Shown here piece by piece: positions 21,003 through 33,125 of a stretch of 64,000 bases of DNA. Below the pieces are notes generated by a model. That model had not been told where the DNA came from, ran no database searches, and worked only from the letters and a program-made list of their open reading frames with translations. The stretch covers positions 496,001 to 560,000 of the forward strand of contig NC_060019.1 in NCBI RefSeq assembly GCF_021134715.1. The letters are read 5' to 3'. Source of the stretch: Daphnia pulex (Eukaryota > Arthropoda > Branchiopoda > Diplostraca > Daphniidae). The stretch's first letter is position 1. Each line of letters begins with the position of its first letter. The translations under genes were made by a program, and so were the position numbers.

Positions 21003-21978
21003 TTAACATATTAACGGCAAACTACATTGATGCAATGCCAATTTAATAAAATAATAATGCAACTTCGGTAACACGACACCAGCACGGCCAATTGAATTTG
21101 ATGCAGAAAGATCTATCACCAGCATAGGCTGCAACAACGTACCACAGCGGACAGCAACTACGCGATCATACACGATAAACCTGTAACCGAAATTAAATGA
21201 TTAATCTTCAGCATCAATGGAAATGCTGTCTGAAAAGACAAATTAATGACACTTGTGTGGTTTAGATAAACAAAATATTCTGAAAACAATATCTGATAGC
21301 TTTAGTTGAAACAAAAACAAAATGTGTGATTTAAACTACAACAAAGAAATAAGAGAAGCTAAGATTTTAACTGAAGGTTAATCCTGGTTTTAAAAAATCA
21401 ATTACTATCAAGCAGTAAATTCTCGCGATAATAACAAAAATGAAACAAGTATAGGTAAACTATGAAACCTCTCTGTGTCAGTAAGCAAGCTTTTTTAATC
21501 AGCCAGGCAATTAGAAAGTCAAAGTTGATTGAAATAATTACTTCAGTTGTTCATGTTTCTTCATTTGACGAAACACACAGCAGTACAGGTAGCAAGAGGA
21601 ACACCCTTTCCAAGCTGGCTACATCAAATCCATGTGTACATTGGACAGCAACGACGAAGCTCAAACTTTACCAGACTGTCTATCACAAAAAAAAAAACTC
21701 AATTACTATCAAGGACACAGCATCTCAAATGACAAAAAACAAAAAAATGACAGAAGTTAAAGTTAACTACACAATCCTTCGGAATAAATGTTTCTAAGGA
21801 TCCTACAGCTAGCAAGCTTTTCCAAGGTAGACAACTAAAATTCTACAACAGGAAAGTTAAGACATAGTCACCAACTAACTAAGTCTCACAATTAGAAAAC
21901 TGAACATATTTACCTGATTTGTTCTGAAGTGTTTCTTACAAAACGTACAGCCGGTACGTACAGGAAAAAGAGACGACA
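21003..21978 (-). CDS. Possible small spliced gene, tentative
   Basis: On the minus strand an ATG at 21978 opens a first exon, MSSLFPVRTGCTFCKKHFRT, which ends at CAG before GTAAATATG. It contains a CxxC pair that could bind zinc. A terminal exon at 21180-21003 after GGTTACAG is open (VYDRVVAVRCGTLLQPM, IDLSASNSIGRAGVVLPKL) and ends in TAA. The phases of the two do not match directly, so at least one exon between them is missing. Upstream, AAAATGGCGGCGG at about 22204 resembles a YY1-type initiator element often found at promoters. The family was not recognised. Confidence 0.27.
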
Positions 21979-24273
21979 TCTTGGCAAAATGTAGGCCACA
22001 TGATCAGCTGAAATTTCCAAATAGAAAATAATAGGCTAGGTTACCACACTAATAACTAAATTCACACACAAATAATTAAGACTCACTCACATCTAACAAT
22101 CCAAAAGGAAATAACATTTTTATGAAGAAAACTGTAAGGAAGGAAAATACGCCGTACGATAACGATACCCTTCAATCAACAACATCACAATCAGTGCTAC
22201 AAAAAAATGGCGGCGGTCATACGTAACGAAGACTTATTGTTGTTCCACATCAGTAGTTGTAAATGTGAATCATAGATGGCGATGAAACTTGTCTTTAAGT
22301 CTGCTAAAAAAAAGTCAAATAAAATGCACAGTCGTTAAAAAAGACGTCTCCTTCGTTTACGTTTGTTAACTTACGCCTGCGCAATACGTGTATCTGCTGA
22401 ATTGTGTCACATTGGGCCAAGTGGCCTAATTTCTTGACACAAATAGAGTTATACCGCAAATGAACTCATCTATTTTGATATCGTTTCATTGATATACATT
22501 CATCATTGGACGTAATGTGATTATTTTATGTTATTATTTTCATGTAACATTTCTTATAATCACCATGGCATAGTGTTAGGATTTAATATTCAAATTCCCG
22601 ATTTTTTTATAATTGTAAGTATTCGTGTAGCTCAATTGGAAACTAATGCCACTACTATGCAATTCTCAGTCGCTAGTTGGGATTGTCTCCGGAACGAACA
22701 GTGCGGCTAACCATCCATCGATCCTATAAATAAATGGATGGCAGTTGCCCGTAAGTGTCAGTTCCACCGTTTGACGTGTTGCACGAATACACTAATTTAA
22801 TAAAATTTAATCTCGCCGATTATAGTATGTTGATAAATATATTCGAGTGGCTAGTTAACAAGTGTGCAAACATTAAGTATCTATGTGCACCTGCGGAAAT
22901 ACGAAAACCCTACTACACCAATTGATGAACTAATGTTTGGTGGACGTTGCTCATTTATCGAAAGTTAAATCTCTGGTAATAACCACCGGTAACTTCTTAA
23001 AAGAATTAAAACTTTCACTTTTGGTGGGAGAGCAGACGAGTTGTTGACGGAACGACGTCTTCCAGCGGATATTTCACGGCCCTTTTATACTTGCCCGGCA
23101 CGATCGAATGTTTTCAACGAATTACGTCAGCCATCGATACAAACTTGGCGGGTGACATTGGTTCAAGTTAAAGTATGCCACATTTGCATACAGAAACAGA
23201 TAGAAATGGGAATAATGGGAGGGAGGAGAAGATGAGAAATGACATTCATCCGGCGGGACCATTTTTTATGGTTGCCGCCACGACGTTTTTGGCGATCTCC
23301 TGAACGTTTTCAGCCCGTCGCAGTATAACACTGGCCAATCAATCGATCAAAATGACTCGACTTGAACGTGGGAAAGGTCAAAGTAAGAAAATTAGGATTT
23401 GAGGGCGTTGTCATTGACTGGCTGTTTTGACAACACACCTACAGACCCTGACAATATGTTGCTGTCAGTCACTAGGCTAAAACTATGTCCACACAAATAT
23501 TACGTCAATCGCTTAAGAGAGAACGATTTTCTCCACTGCTTAAATAATATCTTTTGCTTATGTCTACAGAAACAGAACCAACAGAACTAAGTCACGAATA
23601 CAAATAGTTCTTCACAGTACTTTAACGCAGGTAGCAGGTAGCAGTGTAAAACATCAGTGACAGATGGCGTGAGCGACCTGTCATCACGAAATGCCGACAA
23701 TTTAAAAAGCGTTACGGGAGATGATGAAGGTGTCGGTAACGCTTTACTAATTAATTTTTCTTACTTTTTTCTACAAAATCCTTCGTAATGCATCATTAAA
23801 AGTAAGGAAGTCGCAAGGTGACTGGAACTTTCACTCGACAGTTTTGAATTGATGGAAAAAAACTGGAGTTGAAGCGAAAAGTGAACTTGATCGTGGAGGG
23901 TTGTAAGGTGCAAGATTGAATGCGGAGACAACAGATAGTCGCTGGTTGCAATTATTGATTTTCAGGGCAACAAGTACGGATTTAAAGTTCGGGATCACAT
24001 GGGACGCGATGGGCATTCTTTACTACGAAACGAGAAGAGCAAGACTTTCACTTCATTATTTACACAACGCTATTTAAAAGTTGAATTAATCAATGAGATA
24101 AGATTAGAAAAGATTTACTGCTTCTGTTGAAGAATGGATTGGTTCTCTCTCTCTCACAGCAAAATCGATACGTAAAACAGACCACTTGTTGACGTGTTAT
24201 CCAGTTTCGGCAGCAGCCAGCATATCCCAGCACGGCAAAATAAAGTAGCCTATGGGAGTAAAGTAGTAAACAA
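21979..24273. other. Intergenic, AT-rich
   Basis: No supported gene. AAAATGGCGGCGG at about 22204 and CATAGATGGCG at 22271 may be regulatory. A related CAGATGGCG is at 23661. Confidence 0.35.
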
Positions 24274-27200
24274 TTAACTGTAGCCCAACTTGCCTCGAGC
24301 GAAACCTGCACGAATATCTTACGATCCGACGCCCATGCAAATTACTGGCAATCAACGCGAGTGCACTCCAAAAAGAAACATTGGAGGAATCGTAAATTTT
24401 CTTTTAGTATTTTCGTTCAAACATGCAAATAAGAATTTCAAAAAAGGCGAATGTGATATAAAAGTTTTCAATTATAAATTAGGAGTGGTGTGTGTGGGTG
24501 TCGAATGATTAGCTTTTCAGGGACGAACTGTAATGAAAAAGAAAAAGTTTGCGAAAAAGATAAATTTTTAGCACGTCCTTCTGTTTCTTACACAAAATGA
24601 AAAGAAAGTTTTAATTACCTGAACAGGAAACTTGTTTAAAGCGAACGTCGTCTAAACCGATCCCGCCGCTATCCGTAGACGCTTCAATGACGAGAGTCTG
24701 GATATAAAACATCAAGTTAATGGCATCCGAGGGCAACAGGCTAGCGATGTTTTTCGTTGAAGTTTAAAAATGTACAAAATCAAATACTTGATCAAGTTCT
24801 CCACTTGAAGGAATCGGAACACGAGCAGGTATCCACGGAGATTTGTTCCGGTTGCCGGATCGATCGATGGCAGCCGAAGTCACCCTCCACAGCTCGTCCA
24901 ATCGACCACTACTAAACCTGTACATCGTGTCCGAATGAATGGGTCACAAATCAAAAATAAACTGCGAGATTCTTTTCTTGACAACTAACCGGTAAACTGT
25001 CAAAGTTGAGTTGGGGCTGTTGTACGCCATGGTGAAGAAAAAAGACAGGCAGTGGGTTGCGTTGCCGGGGAATGGCGGAGAAAAGAGTCGGCTCACGCTC
25101 GACTTGCCTTTACCTTCCATGAAAGCGTAGCCACCTAGAAAAATCAGCAAAGTTGAAAGCAATTCTTTGCCAGCGGTAACCAAATTATGTGTATTGTGTA
25201 AGCTACAATGAATAACCTTCGGCCAGTTGGAGCGTGTGATCACGCACGCCATAAAGCGATGAGGAAACGTCTGACATTACCCAACGTGGGTCATCCTTCA
25301 CAGATGAATCCGTGCCATTGGTAGAAGACCTATCAATAAAAAAAAAAGACTCAATCAGTAAAAAACCATACAACAACAACAACATTCGAAACTTACCCGG
25401 CGGAGGAATGAGAAGGAATTGGCTCGCTAACCGGAGCTCTAGGAATATTGGAAACGCCAAACAATTTGGGCGGTGATGACGTCCGTTGCGATGAAAATGC
25501 CTGGTGTACCGAATAAGGATCGCCATGTCCATCTTCAAAGGTTGATGGATGGCGTGACCGGAGCCAATGTGGAACAGGTTTAGGACGTCGCCAGATCCCT
25601 TCTTCCGCTGTGGAGCTTCGTAAATTGACGATCCTGGAATCGCGTGGACGGTTGTAACCAATCCATTTACCGGAGCGTCGGAAGCGGTTACGCACCGGTT
25701 GACTGATGATGATCGATTTCGTGGCTCCATCACGGCTAGTACTGATGACTTCGATTGTATTAGCACCAAATGACGTAATCTCGTCGTAGAGTCCAGAGAC
25801 TCCCCTCACGGTGCTGTCCTTGTTGGCATTTTCCGACACTGACTTGATTACAATCGATTGACTTGCAGCTGGAGTCGTTGGGGACGATCTCGATTGAATG
25901 GCTGCTACCACCGTTGTTGTTGTCGGCGCCGCTGTTGTTGTTGTTGTGGGGGACGGGGTCGTCGAAACAATGGAGGATCCTTCCGTAAACATTTCCGTTG
26001 TGACCGCAGGAGATACTGTTGTTGTTGGTATTTCGGTGGTGGTAGAGCTGGCCGTCTGAGTTGTGGCATCGGTTGCAGGTGATATCGTTGTCTGCGGTGG
26101 AATCAATTCAATCAATTCGACAATGCCTGTTGACGGGAGGGCGACGTCACCAGTTGCAGTAGACGAAACGACAGGATAGTCCGTCGTGGCTGACACGCCG
26201 TCGTCGGGGAAAACAATCGGCTCTTCGCCATCCCCGTCGGGCGTAGTTTTGACCTCCGAATCCAAACGGGACGTAGTTGTCGGTGGCATTTCGGTTGTGT
26301 CGGAAACTTGATCTTCCTTCTCCGTTGAGACGAGCGCTTCGCTGCTGACGGATGGCACGACAGACTGCGAGTCGACACTCCAATTACACAAGTTTTGATC
26401 GAAGCTGCAATCTAAAGGGCTGACAGCAGCATCCGCCGGAGTAACTGCAAAATTCAATTTCAGACATTTTTTTGTTTTGTTTTCCTGGCGATTTCGCTAA
26501 AACTGGTCTTTACCTTGGCAATATCCTTTGTAGAGCGTAATATCATCGATGGCAATGATCCCTCGTAATCCTTCGCCCCTTATGCCGACAAAGCTGATGT
26601 ATCCTCCAGAAGCAGGTACGAAGGACACCTACAATATATAGATTCATCATTGAAAAAAAAGTGTTTCATCAAAGGGATGCCATAGACAGGGCAAATCCGC
26701 CGTTGTCAGGCTCCCGACTTGTCATGCTCACCTGAGCGGAGAGCCACTTCTCCTCTTGGTGATTCTCCAGACGCCACAAAGTTCTCGATACTACTGAAGT
26801 GTGCTTGGCAGCATTGATTGTCTCGTTGCTGCTCCGACTCGAGTTGGGTTCGAACAAGACCACCTAAACATCCAAGTACACACACGGGAGTATAGAAATA
26901 GAACGTCTTATTAAGTTCTCTGGTTGAAATCCCCCACAAGTTTTCTGCATCAATCAACCTCAAGTGCACCCAATCGGGGGTGAGCCAGCGAAGCGCTGGC
27001 CATGTAGAACCAAAATGACAAGCAATGAGGATCCGCGCTGCGTTGTAATTGACTCGAGACGAAGCCCCGCGATCCGGGCTTGTGCCCATTCAAGTAAGTA
27101 TCGAACAGCATGTAACTGTTGGGCGAATGAGACTGGACGTTTTGCCTGTACACAAACATTTAACGCCATTATTTATTACTAAATCGTCGATTGGATATTG

Positions 27201-29443
27201 ATTATTTTAATTCTTTACTGTGAATGGCCATCTGGTCGACCGGAGAAGATATCGGCGGCATTTCTCGTCCACATTGACGTAATTCCGGGCCGGCTATTAG
27301 TCAATACCCAACCACATAAACCGTTTTGGAAAGTGCAATCAAAGCCTCTATTAACCGCCCACTCTGGCAAACCTATTTTAGACAAAAGGAAAGGCCTATC
27401 ATTAAGTAAGTGTACTTCAAAATTAAATAGAAAAAGGCAACAACTCACCGGGGCAAGATCCGTTTTCAATGCGGAAAGAGTCGACAGCAATATCGCCATA
27501 ACCAGATTCACCAACCGTCGCTTCCAGGCGAATCTATTTTCGTCCCGAGCCAAATCAAAATATTGATAACCATAAATTTGCAATTGGTATGAAAATAATC
27601 CTTACTTTAAATGGAGACGAAGAGGCTAAAGTAACTTGGGCCCGGTACCATGAGTCTCTTGGTCCAGACTGGGTCGTCAACTGCCAGATTTCATGTTCCG
27701 CCAATCCGGATGCCTCGGAAGTATTTTCGGCGCTTTTCTGAAACACTCTGTAATGATAATAATTTGCAACAGTCAAATTCAAATTTCTGATTGTAACTTT
27801 AATTAGATATACCTCAAACTACCGATGCCAGCGCCAAACATATGGACCCAAAAGACGAAACACACGGCGTTATCTGATTGACTATTAGTAACGGTAGCAG
27901 GTAAGATGTCGCTCGTCAAGGATGCGCGACTGCCGGCGAAATGGGGATGTCTTGAATCGATAAAAGCATATCCTCCTATAGATAAGAATTCAATCAAGAT
28001 TTATTTTTAACCTCTACTGTGGTGCACTCAAGACGTACAGCGGATTGGGATCGATAGTTGAACAAGTACAGTACCGAAATTGAAGTTGTGCTGCGATGAA
28101 AGCTGGTCGCGTAACGGCCCCGTACTCGTCCACAGGGAGCCCCGACTCAAGGACCAATCAAAATCACCGTCAGGATCGTTAGACCACTGGCAAAAGTCCG
28201 CATTGAATTCGCATTCAGCTGAAAATAAGAGAACAAAAAGAGCGAAAGATAAGAGGATTGTACATTCTACCAATTGAAGCCGAACATACCGACGCAAGGA
28301 CCATTGGAGAATTGAATATCGTCGATGGCGACGTGGCCGCGGTACTGTGCATAAGCCAAATTAGGTACAGCTTCGAAGATGAAAGCGTGCGGATAGGGGG
28401 AACTGTAAGTGACGTGGCCGTCCAGCCACTGGCCGCGAGTCGAGTCGGATGACAGCCAAACTTCATCCACCACTTCCTGCCAGCCCGTCTTGTTCACCAG
28501 AATCGTCTGGAAGGGAGTCCAGGGAGCGGGAAATGACAAGCCAGCCTGTCGTTTCTGCTGAGAATTGGACGACAGTGACGGCATCAAAATACTGTTGACG
28601 ATAAGCGGAACAGCCGCCGAAGAAACGCTGGGTGCAGCGCTTTGACCTTCAAGGGTCGGCACCATTTGGACGCGCAATAGTCTCAGTTTGGAAGCGCTCA
28701 CACCCTGAATGTTGTACTGCAAGAAAAAACAAGAAAAAACAAATATGGAACAGCTGGATAAGGAAGAGCGATGGAATAAAAAATCTGAAATTACGGAAAA
28801 ACGGAGACAATGGCCGTGAGGGGTGGTGGCCTGGTAAACGGGACTCTTGAGCCACGCCTTAGGTTGAACTCCGGGTAATTGCTGTTGCTGGTGCTGTCCG
28901 GGCAGAAAGGAAGTCTCGAAGAATGCGTATCCCCCTAAAGGCCAAAAAAGAAAATAAAATAAAAAAATCGCAATCATCATTTGTGTGCGAAATCCACGAA
29001 AACCCAATCGGATTATGAGGAAATCAGAACAAGACAAATTGAAAGCTTAAAAGATTATTACCATCGGAGGAATTAGAAGCGTCTGTTTCCGGACCGCCGA
29101 GCCAGTTACCCAATGAAGCTAATCCCTTCCGCCAAGGAAGTGTACTGTCGACAAACGGCCCATTTGTGGTAAAATTGCAGAAAGAAACTCGTTCGATTGG
29201 TGAATTATGTGACGTTGTTGAATTTCGTCCGACATTAAGCGGAAAACTGCAATCGATCGGTTCTGCCAACTCTCCAGTCCATTGACGTCCTCTCTACATG
29301 AAAAAAAAAAGGTTACATCATTCGAACGAATGATACAAGAAATTTAATAGTTGGCTCACTCTATTCTTGGCAGCAGCTGAATGAACGCTTCCGTACGAAA
29401 TCAGGAACGCAGCGGTGAGGAACATCAACAAGTTGGCCATCAT
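24274..29443 (-). CDS. Secreted multi-MAM-domain protein with mucin-like insert
   Basis: Seventeen exons chain in one frame leftward: 29443-29360, 29293-29062, 28934-28795, 28716-28290, 28218-28075, 27975-27813, 27747-27606, 27533-27449, 27372-27219, 27145-26959, 26863-26732, 26628-26514, 26444-25397, 25329-25217, 25134-24990, 24917-24788 and 24697-24619. A last small exon, 24305-24274 (stop TAA), is likely but weak. The ATG-ATG start leads into a signal peptide (LLMFLTAAFLISYG). Four MAM domains follow, each with an N-terminal Cys-rich start (IDCSFPL, ECEFNADFCQW, FDCTFQNGLCGW, LDCSFDQNLCNW), a GGYAF segment, CLSFWFYM-type strand and a closing IAIDDI...C motif. The fourth is interrupted by an insert of about 300 Ser/Thr/Pro-rich residues encoded within the 1,048-nt exon 13. 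Total is about 1,180 residues. MAM domains mediate adhesion between cells or matrix proteins; no membrane span is seen, so it is probably secreted. Confidence 0.87.
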
Positions 29444-31009
29444 ATTCTCATCACCTGGTCTCTTCCAAGTAGTTTGCTGAGATCGTTGTGCAAGTCTCGA
29501 CACTCGGCCGGCAACTGAACACGTGCAGACTAGAGTCGTAGGCTTTTTAAACCTATCCTCTATGGTGACTACCTGGATTAGTGCCGGGCAAACAAAGAAC
29601 ACGTACGAGGCTGCTGAATATGTGAGTAGTATACAAGAGTCTTGTGTTACAGGAGGAGGAGGTCGCTGCCAAAGTCTTTTACAAAAAGAAGAAGAAGATT
29701 CCGACGTGTTTCTCTCTCCCCTTCTGGAGGTCGCAAACCCCCCGTGCTCTCACTCTCTTCCTTCCTCTTTTAAAGTCAACGTGGCGCAACCAAATACGCC
29801 CATCGTCGTTAAGGTGCAACGACACGTGATGTTTTTAACGATCCCAATTCAATATATGCAATATCTTGTGTGGCTGAACGGAAACCCAGACTTCTCGATA
29901 TCGTCACCAGACCGGAATCGTAACTGCGACAAAAATTGAAGTAAAAATTAAAAAAAAATATGCAAATAAGTAAGAAATGGCGTGTTGGTTGGGAGTACTT
30001 GATTCTCGTTTCTTCACGTGACGCCATGGAATTGTGTGAAGGTGAAGAAAGTCACGCTGGATCAAACACGCACTACAACCATGGCTTCCTAATTCCCCAA
30101 GTTCACGGCCAGGGAGGGGAAAGCGAATGATATACATGCCAAGCACATAACGTGAGTAATCCATCATTATTATGGACAACGGAATCAACACGAAAGACGG
30201 AATTGTGGGCTCTGTTTTTTTGTGTGTTTGCACACTGACCAACCGGTCGTTGAACTTGGAAAACGAGGAGGGCCCCCCTCGTCATCTTCACTCCATATTC
30301 GTCCTTTCACCTTCCTCCAAAGTTCTCCTGTCCATACCTGAGTTGTTTTCTTTTTCAAAAAAGAATTTAAAAAAAAAAGAGAAAACGTAAAAACAAAAGA
30401 TAACGAGTGAAGATTACGTGGAGGATTCTCTTACAGCCCCCCTCTCCCTTTACACTTTTCCAGGTGAAAGTTCCTCAGGTTCCCCTGGTTTTCCCCCCAA
30501 TTGTGGCCCTTCTTCATTTTCGGATTTTCTACCCTTGGTAAAAGATCAAGTATCTTACCTCGTACACGGAAACGAAAGATGTAACAAAAAAGGTCGATCA
30601 CCTTGATGGCGTCAAGCGTCAAGGTCTTGTTTGAAGAAAAGAAAAAGAATAGAAAAAGAATAAATAAAAAAGTTTAAGAAAAGGAATTGGGTAAAGCGGT
30701 TTGCGCCGTACAGGAAAACTTTCTATTCTTTTCAAAAATAAAACAAATAATTCTATTCTTTTTTCTCTGCTACTACTACACTTCCCAACTACTTTTAAAA
30801 GCAATATAACAAATTTTTTTAAAGGACTTGCCGCCCACTACAACCAATAACTTTGGAGAGAAAAATATAAACTGAAAATAAGATTTAGGAAAACTTCGAA
30901 ACGATGTGGCAGTGCAACTTCTCTCGTAACTGGGTAACGGTGAAGGGGAACTGCACTATTCGGGGTTTTTGTTTTTTTCTTCTATAAACGCTCTTTGTTT
31001 GGATTGGCC
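29444..31009. other. Intergenic between the MAM and zinc-finger genes
   Basis: Includes the 5' flank of the MAM gene. Homopolymer A/T runs are common. Open frames here lack splice support or protein-like composition. Confidence 0.4.
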
Positions 31010-33125
31010 TCATACGTCGTTCTGATCGAGTCTGTAAGTCAAAAGGTCAACGTCTCCCGATAAGGAATACATCTTACAGCTTGTCAGATTGACGTCAAGG
31101 TTCAATTCGGAAGTCAAGGAACATTCGACGCTTTCTGAGGGCAATGGAGTTTTTGGCCGCACCGGAAAAATATCCAGCGAGTCATCGACAAAATCATTTT
31201 GGAATATCAGTTCGGGCTGGGTGAAATTCTCGTCACACTCTAACTTGAGATGTCATTAATTAGTGGGGGAAAACGAAGGATATGAATTAGCGATTGTTAC
31301 CTGAGGAAATAGACTCGTAAGTGTTCAACAGGCTGGCCATTTGTTTCTCAACCGTGTCGAGGTCCGTCACTAACGAATTGAAAGACTCTTCCGACTGATT
31401 AAAATCCAACAAGTTTGGGCCTGGATAATGAGAAGCGCTGCATCCGGCTTCCATCTGATTTCCGGATGACTGGTAAACTGGACTAGTCGGCATCAGGTGG
31501 CTGTTAACCGGAACAATCTGATAAATGACGGAGAAAAAATTTAATAATATTCCAAGAAACTGAATAGTAATAAAGCTGAATACCGAAAGTTTATCCGAGC
31601 TGCTTGGTAGCAATTCAGTCGGTGATGGATGGTACTGTACGGACGTACAAGCGGCTTCCTCGGGAAAGAAAAACGGTTTTCTTGAGATTTCACAACAGTC
31701 ACTCCTCGGAGACAGGTTCAAATCTTGAGTAACTAAAAGGTCAACAACGTTCTGAAACTCTGTGTCATCTCGGATGCCATGGCGCTGTCGAATATCAACA
31801 TCCATGTTGCTGTTGCCCAGCACTTGCTCCACTTCCCGGACGGATAGTCTCAGCCAGTTCTGGTCATTAAAATTGACGCGGATTTGGTCGGTGAGCCAAT
31901 TATTGAGGGCGGATGAGTTGCTGCTGTTGCCAGAGGCAGTCTCATTACTTGGAGGTGAAAATGTCGGCAGGGAGAGTTCCAGACATCGTGTCAGTTGGAT
32001 CACAAGGGCGTGAGCAAGACGATGGCGTTGATAGAGGTTTTCAGTGCTCAGTTGCAGGTTACAGAAATGACAGAACATGACGTTTGGCGGCATGTAGTAA
32101 GGCCTTTGTAAATTCATCTCCGACGAAACCGTAGTATAAATAGGTCTCTGCGGGGTAGCCTGATGAATCTTTAAATCCTCGTTTTCTAATGTTGGTGAAG
32201 TCTCCTGGAAACCAGACGGGACTTCTGACTTGGGTAGAAACTCTGGTTGATGATTTGCAGGAATAGTTGGTCGTTTTCTTGATTTAGTCGAATTAGATCG
32301 GGTGACTTTCTTGGCACGGCTGGCCCGTGGCAAGGTATTATTTTTAAAGGTCTCAGTCGTGTCAATATCAGGCTCCTTTCGGCTCTTTTTGCAAGGAGGT
32401 TGACAACAGCCTGCAGCCGTCAAATGTTTGACAAAGTTCAATTGGTAAACAAACGTGCGTTCACAGATAGGGCACACTTGACTTGTCTTCAGGTTTTCGT
32501 CATTTGAAGTGGGCAGTGTCATTGGGTCTACTCCTTCCACTTGATGTTTTGGCCTTATCGACATAAAGGAAGGAGAGATGTCTGGTGTTGTGGGCATCAC
32601 AGATGAAACGGTGTAGGTGTTAACTGAAGAAACAAACTGCACGAAATTGGCTTTAGTGAATGGTTCATTCCAGCAAGCATAGTTCTGATTGGCCTGCGAG
32701 AAAAATAAATAAAACAAATTATGTTTAAGGAGTCTAATAATACATAGTGATTAACATCACATTAATGTAAGTTGGGGGAATCATTGCTGATTGTAGTGAA
32801 CTTATTATTTCCGAAACACAGGCAATCACTTATGGGGTTAAAAACTTACTTCGTAGAGATTGTAGGCTGCAACTTCACTAGCAGCACGATCATGGTCAGT
32901 ATTCAAAGGGATGGGCTGATAGTGACAATCTGCACTAAAGTAGTCGACAGCATCAGTCATTTCCACATGTGACAGCCCATCTTCTCTTGCTGGATGAAAT
33001 AAAGGTGCAGCGACACATGGCTGTTGGAGAAAAGTTTCGGCATTAGAATAAGGGAGAAACGTGCCAACTTGAAAAGATTCATTTTGGGCGCCATGAGTCT
33101 GATATTGCCTCTGTTCGTACGACAT
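31010..33125 (-). CDS. Two-zinc-finger nuclear protein, family unknown
   Basis: Four exons read leftward, 33125-32850, 32693-31584, 31517-31301 and 31239-31010, and sum to 611 codons from ATG to TGA (610 residues). There are two C2H2-like fingers. One is CPICERTFVYQLNFVKHL, whose second His is displaced into a GCC run. The other is the classical CHFCNLQLSTENLYQRHRLAH. Between them lies a basic Ser/Thr/Lys stretch (RASRAKKVTRSNSTKSRKR) that can serve as a nuclear localisation signal. The N-terminus is Gln/Tyr/Pro-rich and the C-terminus acidic (NDFVDDSLDIF), as in transcriptional activators. Likely a DNA-binding regulator, but I do not recognise the family. The 66-bp intron at 31518-31583 has no stop and is a multiple of three, so it could be retained. 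If the donor at 31300 is not used, translation stops three codons later. Confidence 0.82.

Noticed and set aside
25858..26082. Plus-strand Arg/Cys/Gly-rich frame
   Set aside because: Antisense of the Thr/Val repeats in MAM gene exon 13; the minus strand has the splice sites and frame.
26840..26860. GGTTCGAAC resembling a tRNA B box
   Set aside because: It lies inside a MAM-gene exon and no A box or cloverleaf surrounds it.
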